From Novilysobacter selenitireducens (GTDB lineage: Bacteria; Pseudomonadota; Gammaproteobacteria; Xanthomonadales; Xanthomonadaceae): 64,000 bases of DNA. The stretch lies in contig NZ_JAINZW010000005.1 in assembly GCF_020026895.1 (NCBI RefSeq), positions 149,053 to 213,052 of the forward strand, in the 5' to 3' direction. A model generated the notes under the pieces. That model searched no databases. It worked only from the letters and a program-made list of their open reading frames with translations, and was not told the DNA's origin. Made by a program: the position numbers and the translations under genes. Shown here one piece after another: positions 34,933-43,695 of the stretch. Every line of letters starts with the position of its first letter. Position 1 is the first letter of the stretch.

Positions 34933-35559
34933 TCAACTCCAGCGCCGGGGCGCCGGTATCGGACGGTCGGTGGGGGGCAGCCGGCGCAGCCGCACGCGCA
35001 CCGTTCCGGCCGGCGGCGCGGGGTGCGGACGGGACGCCGGCTCGGCCTGCACCCGGCCTGCCGCGACGCCGCGCGACAGCAGCGCCAACCGGAACGCCTG
35101 CGCCTGTTGCAGCGACGACGGCGAACTCGAAGGCGTGGATGCGGCCGGTGCCTCCTCGACACTGATCGTCAGCCGCCAGTCGCGTTCGGCGTCCAGAAGC
35201 CGGGCCAGCGCGTCCAACTGTTTCGCAGCTTCCGCCGGCAGTTCCCCCGAGCCGGTGTTCGCGGGGAGGGTCAGGGTGGCGTCCGCCCCCTGCGCCAAGG
35301 CTTGGCGCCACTGCGACTCGGGCGCGGCGTCGGCCACGGGCGCGGTGCCGGGCCGGGTGACGTCGGCGGTCGTCAGCGCGGCGTCGTCCGGGCCGCGGGT
35401 CGTGACCGGCGGCGCGGCCGCTGGCGGGTCTTGCGCCCCGGGCAGCGGGGGACGCTCGCAGCCCGCGGGCAGCGCCAGCACGAGCAGCGCGATCGACACG
35501 ATCAGCCCCCTGCCGCCTCGACCGACAGGCGGGACGGCGGTACCGGATTGGCACGGCAT
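34933..35559 (-). CDS. Hypothetical lipoprotein with OmpA-like C-terminal part
   Basis: A 208-residue protein. A hydrophobic N-terminal segment (GLIVSIALLVLALPAGC) ends in a lipobox-like LPAGC, so it is probably lipidated. Then comes a Pro/Ala/Thr-rich linker. The region from about residue 90 has LTLPANTGSGELPAEAAKQL, then LARLLDAERDWRLTISVEEA and QAQAFRLALLSRGVAAGRVQ, which follows the strand-helix pattern of OmpA/MotB peptidoglycan-binding domains although the classic NX2LSXXRA motif is altered. A role in linking outer membrane and cell wall is a guess. Confidence 0.62.
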   Translation of the reverse strand: MPCQSGTAVPPVGRGGRGLIVSIALLVLALPAGCERPPLPGAQDPPAAAPPVTTRGPDDAALTTADVTRPGTAPVADAAPESQWRQALAQGADATLTLPANTGSGELPAEAAKQLDALARLLDAERDWRLTISVEEAPAASTPSSSPSSLQQAQAFRLALLSRGVAAGRVQAEPASRPHPAPPAGTVRVRLRRLPPTDRPIPAPRRWS

Positions 35560-35690
35560 GCGGGTCCCCGGGGTGCGGCGGGCGGGATGGGCTTATCGAG
35601 GCGTACGCAAAAAGGCGACGGGACCAGCCGCGCCCCGCTGCGCCGCGACGCCGACGGGTAAGCTGCCGGCCCGCCCCGACGACCGCGCCG

Positions 35691-36224
35691 ATGCCCCTGC
35701 TGCTCCTGCCCCTGTTGTTGCTCGCGCTGGTCGCGTTGTGGGCGTGCCTGCTGCCATTGGCGCTGCTCAACCGGTACCGCCGCGGGCGCGCGCGCCGTCG
35801 CGCGGTGGGCTGGGTCGTCGGCGGCAACGCCTGGCTGCTGGCGGGCGCGGCCGTGCTGTTCCTCGCCGGCGGCCTGGTCCTGGGGCTGTGGCACCCGCTG
35901 GCACCGGCGGAGGCGGCCATCGGCCTGCTGTGTGGCATGGCGCTGGGCTGGCTGGGCTTGCGGTTGACGCGGTTCGAGGTCACGCCGCGGGGCTTCATGT
36001 ACACCGCCAACCGCTGGCTGGTGCTCGGCCTGACCGTGCTGGTAGCAACGCGACTCGCGCTGGCGCTGTGGCAGGGCTGGCGTCTGTGGCAGGCGGATGC
36101 GGCCACCACGCAATGGGTGGACGCGCAGGCCGGGCTGCTGCTGGCCGGCGGGCTGCTGATCGGCCACTACCTGGCCTATACCTGGGGCCTGCGGCAACGG
36201 CTGCGGCGGGGATGGATGCGATGA
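35691..36224 (+). CDS. Polytopic membrane protein, DUF1453-like
   Basis: A 177-residue membrane protein with five predicted helices (residues 2-24, 40-60, 66-86, 100-122, 140-165). Short basic loops (NRYRRGRARRR, LTRFEVTPRGFMYTANRW) fix the cytoplasmic sides. The pattern resembles DUF1453/CcdC-like proteins, without Cys pairs. It overlaps the next gene by 4 bp (ATGA), so the two are coupled. Confidence 0.68.
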   Translation: MPLLLLPLLLLALVALWACLLPLALLNRYRRGRARRRAVGWVVGGNAWLLAGAAVLFLAGGLVLGLWHPLAPAEAAIGLLCGMALGWLGLRLTRFEVTPRGFMYTANRWLVLGLTVLVATRLALALWQGWRLWQADAATTQWVDAQAGLLLAGGLLIGHYLAYTWGLRQRLRRGWMR

Positions 36225-37117
36225 CAACGACGACGACACCCGCCATGTCGCTCAATGCCCGCGCCGTGCTGGCGATGGCGCTGGCGGTGGGCTGCTTTTC
36301 GCTGATGGACGCGGGGCTGAAGCTGCTGACGGCGCAGTACCCGCCGCTGCAGGTGGCCGCGTTGCGCGGCGCGGCGTCGCTGCCGCTGGTCCTGGCTTGG
36401 GCGCTGGCGACCGCGCCGGCGATCACGCTGGTGCGCGTGCGCTGGCCGCTGCAGCTGATGCGCGGCGGGCTGGGCGTGGTGATGATGATCGCCTTCGTGT
36501 ACGCGCTGCAGACGCTGCCGCTGTCGACCGCCTACACGATCTTCTTCGTCGCGCCGCTGCTGATCACGGCGCTGTCGGTGCCGATCCTGCGCGAGCGCGT
36601 CGGCCCGCGTCGCTGGACGGCCATTGTGCTGGGCCTGGTCGGCGTGCTGGTGGTGCTGCGGCCGACCGGCGAGGGCATGTTCACGCTCGCAGGCCTGGCG
36701 GTGCTGGCGGCGGCCACGGCCTACGCGGTGTCGGCAATCGGCGTGCGAGTGCTGGCGCGCACCGACAACGTGCAGTCGATGATGGTCTGGTTCCTGGTGG
36801 TGATCGCGCTGGGCGCGGGCGCACTGGCGTGGCCCGGCTGGGTGCCCCTGCGCTGGGCCGATGGCTGGCTGATCGCGGGTGTCGGCGTGATGGGCGCGCT
36901 CGGCCAGTACGCCATCACCGAGGCCTTCCGCATCGGCGAAGCGTCGCTGGTGGCACCGATCGAATACACCGCGCTGGTGTGGGGCGTCGGCCTGGACGTG
37001 GCGCTGTGGGGCGTGCTCCCCGACAGCGTGACCTGGCTGGGCGCGGCGATCATCGTCGCCAGTGGCCTGTACCTGCTGCGACGCGAACGCCTGCACGTGG
37101 AATCCGAGCATCCCTGA
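36221..37117 (+). CDS. EamA/DMT family transporter
   Basis: A 298-residue membrane protein with ten predicted helices arranged as two EamA repeats of five (residues about 12-140 and 150-290). GCFSLMDAGLKLL in helix 1, LQLMRGGLGVVMMIAFVYAL, LSTAYTIFFVAPLLITALSV in the first repeat and ASLVAPIEYTALVWGVGLDV in the second are typical. DMT members export or import amino acids, nucleobases or other small metabolites; the substrate is not predictable. It starts inside the stop of the preceding membrane protein gene. Confidence 0.88.
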   Translation: MTTTTTPAMSLNARAVLAMALAVGCFSLMDAGLKLLTAQYPPLQVAALRGAASLPLVLAWALATAPAITLVRVRWPLQLMRGGLGVVMMIAFVYALQTLPLSTAYTIFFVAPLLITALSVPILRERVGPRRWTAIVLGLVGVLVVLRPTGEGMFTLAGLAVLAAATAYAVSAIGVRVLARTDNVQSMMVWFLVVIALGAGALAWPGWVPLRWADGWLIAGVGVMGALGQYAITEAFRIGEASLVAPIEYTALVWGVGLDVALWGVLPDSVTWLGAAIIVASGLYLLRRERLHVESEHP

Positions 37118-37196
37118 CCGGTTGCGGCACCAGAATCCGTACCTCGTGGCCACCGGGCCGGAAGCGCATGATCGGGCTCCCGCCCGGAGACCGCCC

Positions 37197-37622
37197 ATGC
37201 GCGCCACCTCCTGTCTCGCCGCCGCGGCCGCGCTGGCCTGCGGCGCTGCAACCGCGCAACCCCGTGACGGCATCCCGCCGTGGGACGTCGAAGCCCGCAT
37301 CCTCGCCGCCGGCTATACCCGCGTGGACGACCTGAAACTCGACGGCGGCCTCTGGGAGGCGGACGCCCGCACCCGCGACGGCCGCTGGGTCGACGTCCGC
37401 GTCCACCCGGTCAGCGGCAAGGTCTATGTCGAAACCACCGTCTCCCGGCTGGAAGCGCAGGATGTCGAGGACCGGCTGCTGGAGGCCGGTTACAGCCGCA
37501 TCCACGACGTCGAGTTCGACGACGGCGTGTGGAAGGCCGACGCGATCAGCTGGGCCGGCGTCAGGGTCGAAGTCGTGCTGGACCCCGACACCGGCAGCAT
37601 CGTGTCCGAGCACGAGGACTGA
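37197..37622 (+). CDS. Exported protein with two PepSY-like repeats
   Basis: A 141-residue protein with a signal peptide (cleavage near AATAQP, residue 21) followed by two clearly duplicated units: WDVEARILAAGYTRVDDLKL...GGLWEADARTRDGRWVDVRV and QDVEDRLLEAGYSRIHDVEF...DGVWKADAISWAGVRVEVV, each ending in a D/P-x-S/T-G-K/S strand. This is the PepSY pattern, seen twice. The product is likely periplasmic and may inhibit proteases or act as a sensor accessory. No regulator gene is adjacent. Confidence 0.82.
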   Translation: MRATSCLAAAAALACGAATAQPRDGIPPWDVEARILAAGYTRVDDLKLDGGLWEADARTRDGRWVDVRVHPVSGKVYVETTVSRLEAQDVEDRLLEAGYSRIHDVEFDDGVWKADAISWAGVRVEVVLDPDTGSIVSEHED

Positions 37623-37659
37623 CGGTCGCAACGCCGCGCGGATACATTCCGGAGGCGGA

Positions 37660-37692
37660 TAAAAAAGAACGGGCCCCCGAAGGAGCCCGTCC
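37660..37692 (-). terminator. Terminator of the OmpW-like gene
   Basis: On the minus strand, GACGGGCTCC-TTCG-GGGGCCCGTTC forms a strong stem-loop followed by six T (the A6 run at 37661-37666). It lies about 30 bp after the OmpW-like stop and also separates it from the convergent PepSY gene. Confidence 0.85.
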
Positions 37693-37722
37693 GTGTTGCA
37701 GCAGCGGGTTGAGCGATGCGCG

Positions 37723-38370
37723 TCAGAAGCGCGCGCCCACACCCACGCCGAGGATGACCGGGTCGAGTTCGGCCTCGCCGGCCGTGACGCCGTCGAGCTT
37801 CACGTCCGAGTCGCCCTGCAGGTAGCGCACGTCGGCGCGCGCGAACCACGTCGGGTTGATGTTGACGTCGACGCCGGCGGTCGCCATCGCGCCCTTGGCG
37901 GTTTCCACGCCAATGCGCTGGCCGGCCAGTGCGCCGCTCGGCTCGGCGGTCTCGCCGTCAAAGTTCTGCTCGTAGTAGCCCAGGCCCACGAACGGGCGGA
38001 CCGTGCTGTCGGCCTGGCGGAAGTGGTACTGGCCACTCACTGCGTAGGGCTGCGCGTCGACGCTGCCCAGCTTCTGGCCTTCGCCATCGCGTACGCGGTG
38101 GCTGAACTTGTCGGCCGCGCCCCAGGCTTCGACCGCGATGTTGTCGTTGATGTAGTAGCTCGCGCTCAGCGTGCCGGCGCCATCGCCGTCCAGCTGGGTG
38201 CGGGCACCGTCGATTTCGGGGTTGCGGGTGGGCTCGGACAGGGCATAGCCGCCGACCACGGCAAAGCGCTTGCCGCTGGCGGTATCGGTGGAGGCGTCCT
38301 GCGCGAAGGCGGCCGGGGTGATGGCCAGGGTGCCCAACAGGGCCAGGGTCAAATGACGAATGCGGATCAT
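37723..38370 (-). CDS. OmpW family outer membrane protein
   Basis: A 215-residue eight-stranded beta-barrel. A signal peptide is cleaved near AFAQD (residue 24). The barrel has FAVVGGYALSEPT, alternating aromatic/polar strands such as GAGTLSASYYINDNIAVEAW, RPFVGLGYYEQNF, NPTWFARADVRYLQGDSDVK and the final LDPVILGVGVGARF ending in Phe, the signal for BAM-mediated insertion. OmpW proteins move small hydrophobic molecules. A strong terminator follows. Confidence 0.85.
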   Translation of the reverse strand: MIRIRHLTLALLGTLAITPAAFAQDASTDTASGKRFAVVGGYALSEPTRNPEIDGARTQLDGDGAGTLSASYYINDNIAVEAWGAADKFSHRVRDGEGQKLGSVDAQPYAVSGQYHFRQADSTVRPFVGLGYYEQNFDGETAEPSGALAGQRIGVETAKGAMATAGVDVNINPTWFARADVRYLQGDSDVKLDGVTAGEAELDPVILGVGVGARF

Positions 38371-38906
38371 GGAGAGAACTCCTCGTTCTAATGTGTGCGC
38401 CGACCGCGTGGGGAAATGGGGTGTGCGGGCGACGCGACGCACGCTATCGCCGTGAAAATGAATCGCGTTTTGCCCAGGCGCAGGTCCGCGATGCCGGCAT
38501 CGGCCGGTGCCCACCGGCGCACCGGGTGAGGCGCCACTACCGGATGGCGATGAACCTGCGTTGAGCGGTTCCGCGGGGCCGTCGCGGCCATGCGCAGCCG
38601 GGCGGCCGGAGCGGCGTGAGGGGTCCGTCAAAGGCCCCCGCGAGAGCGCCCAACCGCGCGGCGCGGCCGGGGCGGGACGCCGAACACGGGCCACTCGACC
38701 GGTGGCTGAACATCCGCAGGCGCATGGGTCGCGGTCGACGCCATGGAGCGCTTGTCCGGGCGAACGCGCAGCACGGGTTCGCCTGCAACGGCGACTGAAT
38801 CCCGCGGTCGGCCGGTGTGGCCGGGTGGACGTCGGCGGCTTGCGCGATTGGCGCAGTCATCCCGCACCGGCCACAATACGGGTTTCGCGCATGGCGGAGC
38901 CCCACG
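38371..38906. other. Long intergenic region between divergent genes
   Basis: 536 bp between the OmpW-like gene and aceF. Near 38450-38475 an A/T-richer patch (TGAAAATGAATCG) may hold the OmpW promoter. Upstream of aceF, TTGGCG at 38848-38853 and CACAAT at 38872-38877 are spaced 18 bp apart and could be a weak sigma-70 promoter. An open frame on the plus strand through much of the region has poor protein character. I find no gene; aceE is not here. Confidence 0.4.
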
Positions 38907-40325
38907 ATGGCTGAGTTGAAGGAAGCACGCGTCCCGGATATCGGAGACTTCGACGCGGTGCCGGTGATCGAGCTGCTGGTGTCCGTCGGCGACACCGTCA
39001 AGCAGGACCAGGGGCTGGTCACGCTGGAATCGGACAAGGCCACGATGGAAGTGCCCGCGCCGTTCGACGGCGTGGTGCGCGAGGTCCGGGTCAAGGTCGG
39101 TGACGACATCGGCGAGGGCACCGTGGTGGCGATGATCGAGCCGGCCGGTGGCGACGCGGCGCAGGAGGACGCCGGGAAGGGCGACGCGAAGGCTGAAGCC
39201 GCATCCAAGGGCGACGGGGCACCCGCAGCCAAGCCGGAAGAAAAGGCCGCGGCGGCCGAAACCGGCACGCAGGTCGAACCGGTTTCCACGCCCCGCGAAT
39301 CCGACCGCATCGCCGCGCGCGAAACCGCCGGTGGGCAGCGCAGCGAGCCGCGTTCCCCGCCGGTCGCCTTCGACGCCGGCGAACTGATGCCCGACCGCGT
39401 GCCCTACGCCAGCCCGGCGGTGCGCCTGTTCGCGCGCGAACTGGGCGTGGATCTGTCGCGCGTGACCGGCAGCGAGCGCGGCGGCCGCATTTCCCGCGAG
39501 GACGTGCAGGGCTTCGTCAAGCAGGCCATGCAGGGCGGGGCGGCGGCCGGCGGTGGCATGGCGGCCGCGGCGGGCGGTGGCCTGAACCTGCTGCCGTGGC
39601 CGAAGGTCGACTTCAGCAAGTTCGGCGAGACCGAGACGCGCGAGCTGTCGCGCATCAAGAAGCTGTCGGGTGCGAACCTGGCGCGCAACTGGGCGATGAT
39701 CCCGCACGTCACGCAGTTTGATGATGCCGACATCACCGAACTGGAGGCACTGCGCGTCGCGCTCAACAAGGAGAGCGAGAAGCGCAAGGACGGCACCAAG
39801 CTGACCATGCTGGCGTTCCTGATGAAAGCCTCGGTCAGTGCGTTGCAGCAGTACCCGGACTTCAACGCCTCGCTCGATGCCAGCGGCGAGACGCTGGTGC
39901 TCAAGAAGTACTTCCACATCGGGTTTGCCGCCGATACGCCCAACGGGCTGGTGGTGCCTGTGGTGCGCGACTGCGACAAGAAGGGCGTCATGCAGATCGC
40001 GCGCGAGACCGGCGAGCTCGCTGCCAAGGCGCGCGAGGGCAAGCTGGGCCCGGCCGACATGAGCGGCGGCTGTTTCTCGATCAGCTCGCTGGGCGGCATC
40101 GGCGGCACGTCGTTCACGCCGATCGTCAATGCGCCGGAAGTCGCGATCCTGGGCGTATCGAAGTCGGCGATGAAGCCGGTGTGGGATGGCAAGGCGTTCC
40201 AGCCGCGGCTCATGCTGCCGTTGTCGCTGAGCTACGACCACCGCGTGATCGATGGCGCGGCCGCGGCGCGCTTCACCGCGACCCTAGCCCAGCTGCTGGG
40301 CGACCTGCGTCGCGCGCTGCTCTGA
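38907..40325 (+). CDS. aceF: Dihydrolipoyllysine-residue acetyltransferase (E2 of PDH)
   Basis: A 472-residue E2 core of pyruvate dehydrogenase, which transfers acetyl groups to CoA. One lipoyl domain (residues 1-78) carries Lys44 in LVTLESDKATMEVP. A long Ala/Glu/Lys/Pro-rich linker follows, then the peripheral subunit-binding domain (about 166-205, YASPAVRLFARELGVDLSRV) and the acetyltransferase core (about 245-472) with FSISSLGGIGGTSFTPIVNA and the active site DHRVIDG. A single lipoyl domain is fewer than in E. coli. ATG 38907 fits the domain start. Downstream genes mscS-like and lpdA are in the same direction. Confidence 0.94.
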   Translation: MAELKEARVPDIGDFDAVPVIELLVSVGDTVKQDQGLVTLESDKATMEVPAPFDGVVREVRVKVGDDIGEGTVVAMIEPAGGDAAQEDAGKGDAKAEAASKGDGAPAAKPEEKAAAAETGTQVEPVSTPRESDRIAARETAGGQRSEPRSPPVAFDAGELMPDRVPYASPAVRLFARELGVDLSRVTGSERGGRISREDVQGFVKQAMQGGAAAGGGMAAAAGGGLNLLPWPKVDFSKFGETETRELSRIKKLSGANLARNWAMIPHVTQFDDADITELEALRVALNKESEKRKDGTKLTMLAFLMKASVSALQQYPDFNASLDASGETLVLKKYFHIGFAADTPNGLVVPVVRDCDKKGVMQIARETGELAAKAREGKLGPADMSGGCFSISSLGGIGGTSFTPIVNAPEVAILGVSKSAMKPVWDGKAFQPRLMLPLSLSYDHRVIDGAAAARFTATLAQLLGDLRRALL

Positions 40326-40332
40326 CGCATTG

Positions 40333-41493
40333 ATGGCGACGGCCGCGCCAGTCGAACGGCTCGGGCAGGCGGGCGACCGCGTGCTCGAGACGGCCGACGA
40401 AGGCCTCGACCACGCACGCGGCTGGCTGGACTACGAGCTGATTCCGTTCGAGGGGCTCAGCCTGACCGTCGGCGAGCTGCTGGCCGCGGTCCTGGCGCTG
40501 GTGGCGATCTGGTTCGTGTCCTTGCTCGCGCGGCGGGCGCTGGCGCGCTACGGCGGCCGCACCGGCGCCAATGCGGCGTCGCTGTACACCGTGTCACGCG
40601 TGCTGCACTACGTGCTGCTGACCGTCGGCGTGCTGCTTGCGCTGGAACTGGCGGGCATCCCGGTGGGCAAGTTCACCGTGTTCGCCGGCGCACTCGGCGT
40701 GGGCCTGGGCTTCGGCCTGCAGGCGATCTTCAACAATTTCGTGTCAGGGCTGATCCTGCTGTTCGACAAGTCGCTGAAGGTCGGTGATTTCGTCGAGCTC
40801 GATGCCGAGCTGCGCGGCACGGTGCGCGACATCAACATCCGCGCCACCCGCATCACCACCAACGACAACATCGACATCCTGGTGCCGAACTCGGAGTTCG
40901 TCAGCGGCCGGGTGGTGAACTGGACGCACCGCGAAACCCGCCGGCGCCTGCGCGTGCCGTTCGCGGTCGCCTATGGCGTCGACAAGGAGCGGGTGAAGAA
41001 GGCCGCGCTGGAAGCCGCCTCGCGCGTGCCCTTCACCCGCGCGATGGAAGGCGATGACCGGCCGCAGGTGTGGCTGGTGGGCTTCGGCGACAGCGCGGTG
41101 GAGTTCATCCTCGCCGTATGGCTGACCGAAGAGGCCGCGCGCCGGAATGCCGCGATCAAGGCCGCCTACCTGTGGGAGCTGGACACCTCGCTGAAGGAAC
41201 ATGGAATCGAGATCCCGTTCCCGCAGCGCGACCTGAACCTGCGCAGCGCGTTCGGGCTTCAGGGCGAGGACGCGCTGGACTGGCTGCGCGGCTCGCGCGG
41301 GGGCGATGCGACCGCGTCGCCGCGGTCGGCCAGGGCCGACGAGGCGGCGGAGTCCACGCTGAGCGAGCGCGAACGCGCCGAACTGTCGGGCAACGACGCC
41401 CAGGAAGATGCACAACGCGAGATCGAGCGCGAGGCCGAGGTGGCCGCGCGCGATGAGAACGACCCCGCCGCGCCCGGCACGGCGCGTGACTGA
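40333..41493 (+). CDS. MscS-type mechanosensitive channel
   Basis: A 386-residue small-conductance mechanosensitive channel. Three predicted helices (about residues 40-60, 78-98, 105-125) end in the pore helix signature GALGVGLGFGLQAIFNNFVS, then VGDFVELDAELRGTVRDINI and TRITTNDNIDILVPNSEFVS, which form the beta domain. The C-terminal cytoplasmic part is long, acidic and Glu/Ala/Arg-rich (last 60 residues). It lies 7 bp after aceF and 15 bp before lpdA, so it is part of the pyruvate dehydrogenase operon. It should open under hypo-osmotic shock. Confidence 0.92.
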   Translation: MATAAPVERLGQAGDRVLETADEGLDHARGWLDYELIPFEGLSLTVGELLAAVLALVAIWFVSLLARRALARYGGRTGANAASLYTVSRVLHYVLLTVGVLLALELAGIPVGKFTVFAGALGVGLGFGLQAIFNNFVSGLILLFDKSLKVGDFVELDAELRGTVRDINIRATRITTNDNIDILVPNSEFVSGRVVNWTHRETRRRLRVPFAVAYGVDKERVKKAALEAASRVPFTRAMEGDDRPQVWLVGFGDSAVEFILAVWLTEEAARRNAAIKAAYLWELDTSLKEHGIEIPFPQRDLNLRSAFGLQGEDALDWLRGSRGGDATASPRSARADEAAESTLSERERAELSGNDAQEDAQREIEREAEVAARDENDPAAPGTARD

Positions 41494-41508
41494 CGAGGAG
41501 TGGCAGGC

Positions 41509-43365
41509 ATGGCAGAGATCGAGGTCAAGGTTCCCGACATCGGCGATTTCGACAGCGTCCCGGTGATCGAGTTGCTGGTCGCGGTGGGCGACACCGTCGC
41601 GGTCGACCAGGGGCTGGTCACGCTGGAATCGGACAAGGCGACGATGGAAGTGCCCTCGAGCGCGGCCGGCGTGGTCAAGGCGCTGAAGGTGAAGGTCGGC
41701 GACAACGTCGCCGAAGGTGCCGTGATCGCGGTGCTGGAAGCCGAGGGCGGGGGCAACTCGAAGGCTCCAGCGGGTGCGGATGCCAAGCCGGCCCCGGCGC
41801 AGCCCGAGCGCTCCACGTCCGACCGGAGCGCCGGATCGACGCCGGCGCAATCGCGCAGCGAGGCAGCGCCGAAGACACCTGCGGCACCCGTGGCCGCAGG
41901 CGGAGCGGCGACGTCCGGCCCCAAGCCGGCCGAGGCTACAGGCCGCAAGGCCGACATCGAATGCCGCATGCTCGTGCTGGGCGCCGGGCCCGGCGGCTAC
42001 ACCGCCGCCTTCCGCGCCGCCGACCTCGGCTTGGACACGGTGCTGGTCGAGCGCTACGACAGCCTCGGCGGCGTCTGCCTCAACGTCGGCTGCATTCCGT
42101 CCAAGGCACTGCTGCATGCGGCCGCCGTGGTCGACGAAGCCGCGCACGCGTCCGACTACGGCATCGATTTCGGAAAGCCGAAGATCACGCTCGACAAGCT
42201 GCGCACGTACAAGGAAAAGGTCGTCGGCCAGCTGACCAAGGGCCTGGCCGGCATGGCCAAGCAGCGCAAGGTGCGCGTCGTCGTGGGCACCGGCACGTTC
42301 GTGTCGGTCAATGAACTCGAAGTGGCCGGCGCGGACGGCAAGCGCACGCTGGTGCGCTTCGAGCAGTGCATCATCGCCGCCGGTTCGCAGGCGGTGAAGC
42401 TGCCGATGTTCCCGTGGGACGACCCGCGCGTCATGGACTCCACCGACGCGCTGGAGCTGGCCGAGGTCCCGAAGAAGCTGCTCGTCGTCGGCGGCGGCAT
42501 CATCGGCCTGGAAATGGCGACGGTGTACCGCGCGCTGGGCAGCCAGGTGACGGTGGTGGAGTTCATGGACCAGCTGATGCCGGGTGCCGACAAGGATCTG
42601 GTCAAGCCGCTCGCCGACCGCCTGAAGAAGCAGGGCGTCGCGGTGCACCTCAAGACCAAGGTGGTCGATGCCAAGGCGCAGAAGACCGGTATCGCCGTGA
42701 CGTACGAGGGCGACAGCGCGCCGGAGGCCACGCTGTTCGACCGCGTGCTGGTGGCGGTGGGCCGCGCGCCCAACGGCGGCAAGCTCGACGCGGCCAAGGC
42801 GGGCGTGGAGGTCACGGACCGCGGGTTCGTCCCGGTCGACCGGCAGATGCGCACCACGGCGCCGCACATCTTCGCCATCGGCGACCTGGTCGGCCAGCCG
42901 ATGCTCGCGCACAAGGCCACGCACGAGGGCAAGCTGGCCGCGGAAGTCGCCGCCGGCGAGAAGAAGGAATGGGTCGCGCGGGTGATCCCGTCGGTGGCCT
43001 ACACCGACCCGGAGATCGCCTGGGTCGGCGTCACCGAAAACGAAGCCAGGGAGAAGGGCCTGAAGGTCGGCGTCGGCAAGTTCCCGTGGGCGGCCAGCGG
43101 CCGCGCCATCGGCATCGGTCGTACCGAGGGCTTCACCAAACTGGTGTTCGACGAGGCCACGCACCGCGTAATCGGCGGCGGCATCGTCGGCGTGCATGCC
43201 GGCGACCTGATCGCCGAGGTCGCGCTGGCCATCGAGATGGGCTGCGAGGTGGCCGACATCGGCCACACCATCCACCCGCACCCCACGCTCAGCGAGTCGG
43301 TGGGCATGGCGGCCGAAGTGTTCGACGGCACGATCACCGACCTCTATATCCCCAAGCGCAAGTAG
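41509..43365 (+). CDS. lpdA: Dihydrolipoamide dehydrogenase with N-terminal lipoyl domain
   Basis: A 618-residue E3 that reoxidises dihydrolipoamide with NAD+. Residues 1-78 are a lipoyl domain with Lys43 (LVTLESDKATMEVP, nearly identical to the aceF domain). An Ala/Pro-rich linker (80-145) leads to the FAD domain (VLGAGPGGYTAAFRAADLGL), the redox-active disulfide GGVCLNVGCIPSK, the NAD domain (LVVGGGIIGLEMATVYRALG), and the dimerisation domain with the His-Glu pair in HPHPTLSESVG. A fused lipoyl domain is known in some proteobacterial E3s. GAGGAG ribosome binding site precedes ATG 41509. Confidence 0.95.
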   Translation: MAEIEVKVPDIGDFDSVPVIELLVAVGDTVAVDQGLVTLESDKATMEVPSSAAGVVKALKVKVGDNVAEGAVIAVLEAEGGGNSKAPAGADAKPAPAQPERSTSDRSAGSTPAQSRSEAAPKTPAAPVAAGGAATSGPKPAEATGRKADIECRMLVLGAGPGGYTAAFRAADLGLDTVLVERYDSLGGVCLNVGCIPSKALLHAAAVVDEAAHASDYGIDFGKPKITLDKLRTYKEKVVGQLTKGLAGMAKQRKVRVVVGTGTFVSVNELEVAGADGKRTLVRFEQCIIAAGSQAVKLPMFPWDDPRVMDSTDALELAEVPKKLLVVGGGIIGLEMATVYRALGSQVTVVEFMDQLMPGADKDLVKPLADRLKKQGVAVHLKTKVVDAKAQKTGIAVTYEGDSAPEATLFDRVLVAVGRAPNGGKLDAAKAGVEVTDRGFVPVDRQMRTTAPHIFAIGDLVGQPMLAHKATHEGKLAAEVAAGEKKEWVARVIPSVAYTDPEIAWVGVTENEAREKGLKVGVGKFPWAASGRAIGIGRTEGFTKLVFDEATHRVIGGGIVGVHAGDLIAEVALAIEMGCEVADIGHTIHPHPTLSESVGMAAEVFDGTITDLYIPKRK

Positions 43366-43413
43366 CGCGAGCGCCGGTCCCGCCTCGCACGGTGCCGATG
43401 GCGGTGCAGGCCG

Positions 43414-43492
43414 TTGTAGGAGCGGCTTCAGCCGCGATCGGTGCCCAAAGGCTGCGGGGCGCGATGTTCGCGGCTGAAGCCGCTCCTACAGG
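43414..43492. repeat. REP-like inverted pair
   Basis: The left arm TGTAGGAGCGGCTTCAGCCG (extended by CGATCG, 43415-43440) and the right arm CGGCTGAAGCCGCTCCTACA (43471-43490) face each other across a 28-nt loop. Located just after lpdA. Confidence 0.88.
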
Positions 43493-43514
43493 TCGATTCG
43501 CTCGCGGACGCCGG

Positions 43515-43550
43515 AAAAGGCGAAGCCCCGGCGGATCAGGCCGGGGCTTC
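43515..43550 (-). terminator. Probable terminator of the DUF2061 gene
   Basis: A perfect 10-bp stem GAAGCCCCGG/CCGGGGCTTC (43522-43531 with 43541-43550), loop of nine. On the minus strand it is followed by GCCTTTTCC. Serves the minus-strand gene, and perhaps lpdA from the other side. Confidence 0.65.
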
Positions 43551-43695
43551 GGGGGCCGCCCACCGCTGCTTTTTGCCATTGACGAGGAGAGAGTGGCGGG
43601 GGGCGCACAGGTCTGACCGGGGTCGGCTCGAAAGGTTCCGGGGTTTTTCCGGATTTTTGTTGTGCGACGCAGGGCACCGTCCTGATCGCGTCCCC

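Noticed and set aside
38848..38877. Sigma-70 promoter for aceF (TTGGCG-18-CACAAT)
   Set aside because: Both boxes are weak, so it was only mentioned in the intergenic entry and not called.
38507..38914. Plus-strand open frame in the 536-bp gap before aceF
   Set aside because: Pro/Arg/Gly-rich, overlaps the aceF start, no ribosome binding site and no recognisable pattern.
40744..43281. Long minus-strand open frame opposite mscS and lpdA
   Set aside because: Antisense of two conserved enzymes, His/Arg/Ala/Val composition, no motif.
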